From: Chrysochromulina tobinii
Lineage: Eukaryota > Haptophyta > Prymnesiales > Chrysochromulinaceae
Assembly (NCBI GenBank): GCA_001275005.1
Contig: JWZX01001509.1
Coordinates: forward strand, 1-22,984
Direction of reading: 5' to 3'
DNA length: 22,984 bases
Shown: positions 16,898-22,984 of the stretch, in pieces
How positions within the stretch are numbered: position 1 is the stretch's first letter
How the letters are laid out: the number at the start of each line of letters is the position of its first letter
Made by a program: the position numbers and the translations under genes
Notes under the pieces: model-generated
The model's database searches: none
What the model saw: the letters and a program-made list of their open reading frames with translations, nothing else
Told to the model about the DNA's origin: nothing

Positions 16898-17584
16898 TCA
16901 AGCGGCGCGAGCAGTCAACATCTGCGCGGCAATTTCGTCTGACTTCTCCTTCGACACCATCAGCTCAACGAGCTTGAGTGCAAACTGGAGGCTCGTGCCC
17001 GGCCCTTGGGACGTCACCACGTTGCCACTGACGACGACTCCAGCCTCGGACCAGCCTGTCGGCAGTGCACCCTTAAACTTGGGAGCAGGGTAGCACGTCG
17101 CTGGATGGCCTTCGAGGAAGCCGTGCGTCGCAAGCACGACCGCAGGTGAGGCGCACACCGCGGCGATCGTCTTACCCGCGGCTGCATGCGTCTTGAGCAG
17201 CGTGATGAGCGCCTCACAGTCCCGCAGCCGCTCGGCGCCTGGCATGCCGCCCGGTAGCGCAATGCAATCATATACCTTTCCGACGCAGTCACTGATTGAT
17301 ACGTCCGCCTCCACCTTGAGACCGCGTGACATTGTGCACAACAAGCGACCTCCGGGCGCCACGCTCGCCACGGTCACCGCCACGCCAGCCCTGACCAGAG
17401 TGTCTGTGATGCAAGCCGTCTCGATCTCCTCCGAATCGTCGGCGATGGGGACTAGTACGGTCGGCGCGGTGGACTGCATGCAAACTCCCTTTGTCGGCAT
17501 GCGAGCTGTGTACGCCGGCGCATAGAGCAAACCGCGCGCCAGCAGCGGAAAAGACGCCTGAACTAGGAAGTGGAAGGGTCGCAT
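16898..17584 (-). CDS. DJ-1/PfpI family protein (PARK7-like)
   Basis: The first ATG in frame is at 17584 (the open frame begins with a TTG at 17605), giving 228 residues. The core begins near residue 41 (TVLVPIADDSEEIETACITD) and covers one complete DJ-1 domain. Glu55 in SEEIE matches the conserved Glu18 of DJ-1. The nucleophile elbow AAVCASPA places the reactive Cys at residue 144 (Cys106 equivalent). IALPGGMPGAERL and TSQGPGTSLQFAL are further family blocks. DJ-1 proteins act in oxidative-stress protection and have been linked to glyoxalase or deglycase activity. The 40-residue N-terminal extension (MRPFHFLVQASFPLLARGLL) is hydrophobic and basic with few acids, suggesting organelle targeting. 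Thr/Ser-rich QSTAP leads into the core. No intron is needed. Confidence 0.92.
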   Translation of the reverse strand: MRPFHFLVQASFPLLARGLLYAPAYTARMPTKGVCMQSTAPTVLVPIADDSEEIETACITDTLVRAGVAVTVASVAPGGRLLCTMSRGLKVEADVSISDCVGKVYDCIALPGGMPGAERLRDCEALITLLKTHAAAGKTIAAVCASPAVVLATHGFLEGHPATCYPAPKFKGALPTGWSEAGVVVSGNVVTSQGPGTSLQFALKLVELMVSKEKSDEIAAQMLTARAA

Positions 17585-17997
17585 TGTGATGATCACGACG
17601 ACCAAAGAATCACGACCATTCCCGGTCTTTCACATGATGTAGGGCGTTAAAAGATCCTTCGTTCCCTTCCCCCTGTCATGCCCTGTACCGCTCTAGAAGG
17701 TCTACATGGTTCTAGTTCATGTACCTCGGAGCATGTTAGACTCGCGGGCTCTCTCGTCCCACAATACAGTATTGTGACAAACAAAATGTTTAGAGTGCTA
17801 CCGCCGGCTTCCCCACCCCCGCACTTGTCATTTGTATTGCGTACGGTCTGGTATTTATTTAGCTTTCAATCATTTTAACACAGACCTTTAAACCAATTGA
17901 ATTAAACACGTAGTTCAGCCTGATTATCCATGTCGGGCACCGTATAGGCTGTATGTAGGAGGGCACAGTGAGCCTTCCTCTAGAGACTGAGCAGGGA
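17585..17997. other. Intergenic region between the DJ-1 and ankyrin genes
   Basis: About 410 bp upstream of DJ-1 and downstream of the ankyrin gene stop. AT-rich sequence (TATTTATTTAGCTTTCAATC) lies near 17852-17871. No supported gene, repeat or RNA was seen. Confidence 0.4.
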
Positions 17998-20216
17998 CTA
18001 GAGGCGACGAAGGTTAGAATGAAGCTTAGCTTCAGCTCTGGCAACAATCTGCTGGTTTGCGCGCTGCACTGCTGCCTTTGATTTTTTGTGTTCGGCAAAT
18101 ATCAGTGATTCATCGCCCTCACCGGTCCGGATGGGAGTCTCAGGCCATGGTTTGAGCTGATCCGCCACACCAACTCGGTACGCACGTGTCAGCATGGGTG
18201 TAGTCCGGTGCATGCGCTTACCAAGTGCAGAGGGTGACTCCACGGATTTGGATTCTTCCATTGGAGCAGCTGAGACAGAGGTGGCCTGAGGCTCCGAGGA
18301 ACTACTTGGCTTGGCAAGCAGAGGCGCCGATGAACTGCAGGCCTCATCACACAGTGCGTTTGCTCGCGACCAAGGAATGTACTTTATAAGCAGTTCGAGC
18401 ATCACCTTCTGGTGTCTGCGCTGCGCATACTGCAAGGGCGTCTCGCCATGAGAATTCATAATTGTTGGGTCACCGTTCCCTTCCAGCAGCAGCCTGATCA
18501 TAGTGATACCATCCGAGAATTTGTGAGCGAATCGATCCTGACCTGCCATTAAGCAGGCCACATGCAGAATCGTACACCGCGGAGGTGATGGTGTCCACTT
18601 GCATAAGGATGGGCTGCAGGAAACCTGGATATTGGGGCCAAAGCCGTGCTTCAGTAGCAGTAATACAAGATCTTGTTGAGCACGGCTTTTGGTCAGCGAC
18701 GTACAGCTAGTATTCATGAAGGAGATGAGCGGATGATGCGAACTATGGGTCGCGCACCACTCCATCGCGATGGGCGTGAGCTGGCACTCCTCAAGTAAGT
18801 AGGTCACAACTGCCAGCATCGAGTGATGCTTAGCGATATCTGAACGACTGCCCAACGGCAGATCATAATATTCTGCAAAGGCGTCGAAGTTTCGTAGGTA
18901 GGATCCATGAACTCGAAGACATTTCCACAGGCGTATTCCTGGCCCCCCACATTCCAGAAATCCATAGGGGCCAAGCTCAGCATCCTCGTCCTCGTCCTCG
19001 GCTTTTTCATATTCTTCATAACATTCATTGATCTCTCGCAAGCCGACCTCGAAATCTCTCACAGCAACCTCAAGCAAAGACAGCAGCATGATTGGGTGCA
19101 TAAAAGAGAGGCATGCGCCAGCCTTGTGCAAAAGCTGTACAGTGCCTACCTGGCTTGCAAGGCAGGCAGCGAAAAGAGGCGAGCTCCCAAATCCATTCTC
19201 TTGGTTGACGTCGGCTCGTGCCTCAGGAGCACGGCCATGGCCTTCTCACGCCCGCAGCGTGCAGCACGCACGAGAAGTGTATCGGTGCCACCAGCAATCA
19301 TCGCCAATACATCCGCTCCATACTCAGGATCCACGTAAGACGTGTATTTCGGCCAAATTCTGCCATCGTTTGACCAGCATTGCCCAGCGAGATGTTCCGG
19401 CTCCGTGCCGAGCGCATTGAGGCAGATAATCGCATGCTGGCCGTGGCATCTTTGGCAGGCACACACGCTGCCGCTTGGGCTACAAGCATCACTCAAGTCC
19501 CGTAGCTCGGCCGAACAGAGATCGCGAGAGAGCAAGGTACGCATGAATTTCTGGCGGAGATTGTGGCACTGTTTGGAGTCAATGACAGCGGCGGTCAAGA
19601 TGGATTGAGAAGGTGCAGGCACGAGCGCCATACTCTCCACTGTTGATGGTTGCGGGGCCGGCATTGTGAATCCTGGTGGCAAGCGAGCATTGAGCTCTGC
19701 TACAAGTCTGGGCTGCTGCAGCAACAGCAGATTGAGTGCCTCGAGAACGAGAGCTGGGGTCGCAACAATCGGCGGAGTAAAGGGCACCAAAGGAAAGCTC
19801 GAGCTCATTGGCACGGGCGCGGCAGGCGGGGCGATCAAAGTCGCGGGCTCGGGCGCGGGCGGGGTGGTCATCAAAGTCCCATCTGGAATCAAAGTCGCGG
19901 GCTCGGGCGCGGGCGGGGCGGTCATCGAAGTCCCATCTGGATCCTCCCCCGCCACGACCGTCGCCGCCACTGGAAGCGGTGCACCACGACTCCAAGCGAT
20001 GATTTCAAAGCCATCTTGACTTGCACGCGCTTTCAGCTCCGCTACCTTACGGCGGAAGCTGCTGCCGACCTCGCCGCCAGCATACCATCGGCGGGCCAGC
20101 TTACCATCGCTGGTGGAAGAGCGCTCCACCCAAAAGTACCACGTGGCTGCTGCAGCAACGCCGGTGAACTCGCACGGCTCCTTGTCCGGATTTGGCACCT
20201 TCTGGTATCTCGACAT
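17998..20216 (-). CDS. Ankyrin-repeat protein interrupted by a one-base frameshift
   Basis: Two frames together form one protein of about 740 residues. The first runs from ATG 20216 (MSRYQKVPNPDKEPCEFTG) to a stop at 19146. The second covers about 19215 down to TAG 17998. At 19215-19220 the first frame reads ...MAVLLRHE and the next frame continues ADVNQENGFGSSPLFAACLA. This is an uninterrupted ankyrin repeat (LL.HGADVN...G.SPL..A) if one base is missing. Later repeats include CTILHVACLMAG, MIRLLLEGNGDPTIMN and SHGETPLQYAQRRHQKVMLE. The N-terminal 140 residues have an unrecognised domain (TWYFWVERSS, RRWYAGGEVGSSFRRKV) and a duplicated Pro/Ala/Thr segment. A Cys-rich patch VCACQRCHGQH might bind metal. 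Ankyrin repeats mediate protein binding; the target is unknown. The break could be a sequencing error, a young pseudogene mutation or, less likely, programmed frameshifting. Confidence 0.72.
19834..19941 (-). repeat. 54-bp in-frame tandem duplication in the ankyrin gene
   Basis: Two 54-bp units, offset exactly 54 bp, encode two 18-residue copies: PDGTSMTAPPAPEPATLI and PDGTLMTTPPAPEPATLI. The unit length keeps the frame. Confidence 0.93.
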
Positions 20217-20270
20217 GGTGTGAGATCTCGACACGCCGCACAGGTGGCCAGCGTGCCGGCTGAAGCAATA

Positions 20271-20446
20271 GCAGCGCCACCAGAGGCGCTGACAGTTGCC
20301 GACAAGCGCTGTCGAGAAAAGGCGTGGTCCGCTTAGTCGATTACCCCCCCCCCCTTAGCCATGCTTTGCTCGACGCTATTTGAGGTGTGAATACGGGCGC
20401 ACACTTTTTTCTCGCGGTTAACGCACTGAGGCTTCCCTCCCGCTCG
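20271..20446. repeat. Dispersed repeat, copy A
   Basis: Blocks shared in order with copy B (21137-21318) are GCAGCGCCACCAG, a GACAAG-rich stretch, GGTCCGCTT, ATACGGGCGC, CACTTTTTT, GCGGTTAA and CTGAGGCTTCCCTCCCG. It lies just upstream of the ankyrin gene start and includes a run of C at about 20344-20354. A third partial copy of the last block is at about 20530-20545. Confidence 0.75.
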
Positions 20447-20539
20447 GTGGTGAGGAGCTCTTAGTCTTACTTTCGAGACCCCTTACTACTATTCCGAATA
20501 GACTTTTGTATTGGTCCCGGGGCCGGAGCTCTGAGGCTT

Positions 20540-20880
20540 CCCTCCCGGTCGCAGTCGGCGTCGGAAGCCCAGTTGCACATCACGGCGCGCGCGCGCGCGC
20601 GGCGCGCGCAGATGGCCGGAGGAGGCGGGAAGTGTGGTCCGCAGTCGGCGCAGTCGGTGCCGAGCTGGCAACCCAGGTACTCGGCTGGCACGCCGCCGTC
20701 GCAATCGCCGTCCGACTGTGGAGGCGTACGAGGGCAGTCCGATGCAGTCCTTGGTGCAGATCGCCATCGGGGGCGGCGGCCGGCACGCGCGGGCCGCAGT
20801 CCGCGCAGTCAGAGCCCTAGATGGAGTCTGCGTACTCGGCGCCGGGGCCGCCGTCGTCGCAGAGGGAGTCGGAGGTGTAG
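20540..20880 (-). pseudogene. Decayed gene for a Cys-rich CDDGGPGAEY / DCADCGPR repeat protein
   Basis: On the minus strand a first unit reads CDDGGPGAEYADS, an in-frame TAG (20817-20819), then GSDCADCGPR. A shifted frame then gives PPPPMAICTKDCIGLPSYAS. A further shift gives DGDCDGGVPAEYLGCQLGTD and then CADCGPHFPPPP. A third partial unit, CNWASDADCD, lies at about 20548-20580. These pieces line up as repeats of one Cys-rich extracellular-type motif common in microbial eukaryotes (from memory). One stop, about two frameshifts and a likely Cys-to-Ser change before the stop argue for a pseudogene. Unusual splicing or sequencing errors in GC-rich DNA are alternatives. No start or signal peptide was found. 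Confidence 0.55.
20582..20608. repeat. (CG)n simple sequence
   Basis: A nearly pure run of alternating C and G, one of the longest in the window, capable of left-handed DNA. It sits inside the decayed Cys-rich gene, where it codes Arg/Ala-rich sequence between motif units. Confidence 0.85.
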
Positions 20881-21136
20881 AGACGCGCCCGTTGGCGCGC
20901 CCCCCGAAGGGAACGCAAAAGAAGTCACTCGATGCCACCGTCGCGTGACGACGGCGGCGTCGAGAGACGACAGTGTCGTGGCGCACGGCAGCTTGCCAGC
21001 CGCCTGGCGTGATTCAGGAGTGACGGTGGCCGCACGGTGGCCATGGTGACTGCGCGAGCGCGCGTGCCGGCTATGGCGTGCGTCGGTGGGCCCGCGGCCG
21101 GCCGGGGCGCGCGTCGGCGGGGCGATTTGCTGCGTC

Positions 21137-21318
21137 GCAGCGCCACCAGCGCGCCGACAAGGTTGCTGACAAGGCTACTGACAAGGCTGGTCCGCTTTTC
21201 TTCGCTTTTTGAGGAAACAGGGTTCTGAGGGGCTCCACCAGCAAACGAGGCTGTGGGAAATACGGGCGCTCGCGCACTTTTTTCGCGCTGGCGGTTAATC
21301 TCTGAGGCTTCCCTCCCG
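21137..21318. repeat. Dispersed repeat, copy B
   Basis: This is the diverged partner of copy A at 20271-20446, in the same orientation about 870 bp away. Copy B has an extra short tandem, CTGACAAGGCT, repeated at about 21166-21188. Together the two copies bracket the decayed Cys-rich gene. Confidence 0.75.
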
Positions 21319-21608
21319 GTGTTCCAACGGGGTGGGGAAGAATAAAGAACATTCCATCGGCAAACTTGGGCCATGGTATGAATTGTACGAGTTCGGAGTA
21401 ACAAGCAGTAACCGCGAGACCTGCCGGTGCTCCCGCGCGGGGGATGCGGGTTGTCTGACGACTCCACTATTACGCCGAGATACACCGAGATACACACCGA
21501 GGACCTCGTCGTTCGAGCTCCCCTTGCCCTTCAGCTTGGTAGCCAGGCGATCCGCACCCCACTTTCACTCCCCGAGAGGCTTGCCTAATATGGTAATATG
21601 GGACAGCT
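21319..21608. other. Intergenic region downstream of the reductase gene
   Basis: No gene is supported. The right end contains a 22-bp copy (21564-21585) of the sequence spanning the reductase stop codon. An ACACCGAGATACACCGAG-type short repeat lies near 21480-21500. Confidence 0.45.
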
Positions 21609-21629
21609 TCACTCCCCGAGAGGCTTGCC
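21564..21629 (-). repeat. Duplicated 3' end of the reductase coding sequence
   Basis: The 22-bp sequence at 21608-21629, which contains the end of the reductase frame and its TGA stop, is repeated exactly at 21564-21585, 44 bp further downstream of the gene. Confidence 0.9.
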
Positions 21630-22939
21630 GCGCGGGTTCGTCACCCAATCCTTGAGGGCCTCCTGTACCGTGCGAGGCTTCCATACCACCCCCGCAGCAA
21701 GCAGGCTCGCCTGCGTCTTGTCGAGCTTGAGGCCCGACGCTAGCGGCCGTTTCGCCGCTTGGCCCGCGTTGCTGGTGGTGACGCCCGTCAGCAGACTGGC
21801 GTCGAGGACGGTGCCCGGCCGCAACTCATTGAGCACCACGCACGCCGCGCGCGCAAAGTCGTACCTGAAGACGGATGCAATCATATGCACTCAAGTACAC
21901 TTATACGCACTCAGGCCGCGCGCGCAGCTTCGTACGGCCGAGCGCTCAGAGGCACTCAGAAGCACACTCAGGAGCACTCAGAGGCACTCAGAGGCACTCA
22001 GAGGCACTCAGAGGCACTCAGAGGCAAGCACATGCCATCCCATGCCATCCCACAACGCCGTACCGTCCAAGCACATCCGCTGATGAGGGATGCAATCACA
22101 GGCAATCACAGGCCATCACAGGCCATCAAGCACGTCGTACCGTCCAAGCACGTCCGAGCCGCCGATGTTGTACACGCCGCTCGCGTTCGCTTCGACAAGG
22201 AGCTTGGTGCACGCGGCAAGGTCGCGATTGTACGTGGGCGTGTTGATCTGGTCGGTGGGCACCTTCATCTCCTTGGCGGCCTGTAGGTTCCGGCAGAGCT
22301 GGTAGATGAAGTTCTTACCTGTGAAGAGAGAGAGACAGGCACTCAGCTGTGAAGTGAGAGAGTTCTTAACTGTGAAGAGAGAGACAGGCACTCAGCATGC
22401 ACTCAGCATGCACTCAGCATGCACTCAGCATGCATGCAATCAGAAATCAGAGGCAACGAAGCGAGCGCAGTGGTGGATGAAGTTCGCACCCGCTCCCTCG
22501 GGTCCGAAGACGACGTTGGTCCGGATCACGAGAGCGCTTGGATCGGCAGCGAGCACCGCCGCCTCGCCCGCCAGCTTCGAGCTGCCGTACACGTTCAGAG
22601 GCGCGACGGGATCGGTCTCGCCGTATGGTCCGCACCTGTGGGGAGAGGGGGTGGGGCGCCGTGGTGAGCACTGGCATGCAAGGCATCGGTCTCGCTGTCT
22701 GGTCCGCACCCCTTGGAAGGCGCGAAGCCCGCGATCGAGGCGCCGCCGTCGAAGACGTAATCGGTCGAGTACCAGACCACCTTGGCGCCGTGCTTCTTCG
22801 CGACGGCCGCGACGGCGGCGGGCCCAGCGTTGTTGAGAGCGTTCGCCTTGGCCGGGTCGGACTCGCAGCCATCGACGAAGGTCCACCCCGCGCAGATACA
22901 GACGACCGTCGGGTAGATGGTCGTGATCAAATCCTCGAC
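21609..22939 (-). CDS. RmlD/MAT2B-type NAD(P)-dependent reductase, four exons, 5' partial
   Basis: Exons in reading order are >22939-22710, 22635-22490, 22318-22141 and 21864-21609 (TGA). Introns are 74, 171 and 276 nt, all GT-AG, with matching phases 2, 1 and 2. An acceptor (AATCTCAG|GTCGAGG) precedes the first visible exon, so more lies upstream beyond the window. The joined protein follows the dTDP-4-dehydrorhamnose reductase / MAT2B short-chain dehydrogenase layout. Blocks are TVVCICAGWTFVDGCESDP, WYSTDYVFDGG, then APLNVYGSSKLAGEAAV with the catalytic YxxxK, IRTNVVFGPEGAG|KNFIYQL, DQINTPTYNRDLAA, GVYNIGGSD and RYDFARAACVVLNE. The Rossmann GxxGxxG start is outside the window. The enzyme would reduce a nucleotide-sugar keto group, or act as a MAT2B-like regulatory subunit; which of these cannot be told. 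The introns contain copies of adjoining exon sequence. Confidence 0.87.
21866..22140 (-). repeat. Repeat-filled third intron of the reductase gene
   Basis: On the plus strand this intron holds about six 10-bp GAGGCACTCA-type units at about 21949-22022 and three to four AATCACAGGC-type units at about 22093-22126. It also has a 10-bp CATGCCATCC doublet at 22031-22050. It carries copies of both neighbouring exon edges as well: 22060-22079 copies 22137-22156, and 21913-21935 copies 21842-21864. Confidence 0.85.
22319..22489 (-). repeat. Repeat-filled second intron of the reductase gene
   Basis: Four ACTCAGCATGC units of 11 bp lie at about 22390-22433. A segment of about 36 bp ending at the 3' splice site is duplicated: 22311-22347 and 22362-22396 both contain GTTCTTA(A/C)CTGTGAAGAG. 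The second copy is a decoy 3' splice site inside the intron. Confidence 0.85.
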
Positions 22940-22984
22940 CTGAGATTTGGGGAGATTCGGGGAGATTCGGGAGGGGGGGGGATG

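Noticed and set aside
22311-22433. CRISPR-like array of short repeats
   Set aside because: Units of 10-11 bp without unique spacers lie inside a spliced intron, so these are minisatellites.

Overview
This window looks like nuclear DNA from a GC-rich, gene-dense unicellular eukaryote. A haptophyte-type alga fits best (inference from style, not proven). The coding sequences are long and mostly intron-poor, rich in Ala, Pro, Ser and Gly. Genes lie on both strands without operon spacing. Three genes need short GT-AG introns of about 60 to 280 nt to make full-length proteins. The protein families are eukaryotic: a two-pore K+ channel, a CNG/EAG-type channel, an SLC35F6-like transporter, a membrane-anchored GST, DJ-1 and ankyrin repeats.

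Layout from left to right. 3-173 (+) is the 3' end of a gene resembling the C-terminal helix-turn-helix of RecQ helicases. 837-4829 (-) is a 1330-residue tandem-pore K+ channel. It is divergent from an SLC35F6-like transporter (about 5085-6556, +), followed by tandem repeats. 7473-9725 (-) is a six-TM CNG/EAG-family channel. 10396-10873 is an intact-looking 478-bp hAT-like MITE with 18-bp terminal inverted repeats and an 8-bp target duplication. 11229-14324 (-) is an EF-hand-like, Ala-rich protein. 14781-15605 (+) is a GST split by one 87-nt intron. 15942-16565 (-) is a secreted protein of unknown function. 16898-17584 (-) is a DJ-1/PfpI protein. 17998-20216 (-) is an ankyrin-repeat gene broken by a one-base frameshift. 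About 20540-20880 (-) is a decayed Cys-rich repeat gene, flanked by two diverged copies of a dispersed repeat. 21609-22939 (-) is an RmlD/MAT2B-type NAD(P)-dependent reductase in at least four exons, running off the right edge.

The most interesting signal is in the last gene. Each of its three introns carries a copy of the coding sequence that lies just beyond one of its splice sites. In introns 1 and 2 this copy sits exactly at the 5' splice site. This is the footprint expected if introns arose or grew by local tandem duplication of an AG|GT-containing segment. The 3' ends of two separate genes (transporter and reductase) are also duplicated just downstream, and short in-frame tandem repeats occur inside several proteins. 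Local tandem duplication therefore seems to be a general force here.

The second theme is that none of the three pore loops in the two predicted channels has the canonical T-x-G-Y-G-D filter. The genes do not form an obvious pathway; the window reads as ordinary eukaryotic gene neighbours rather than a functional cluster.
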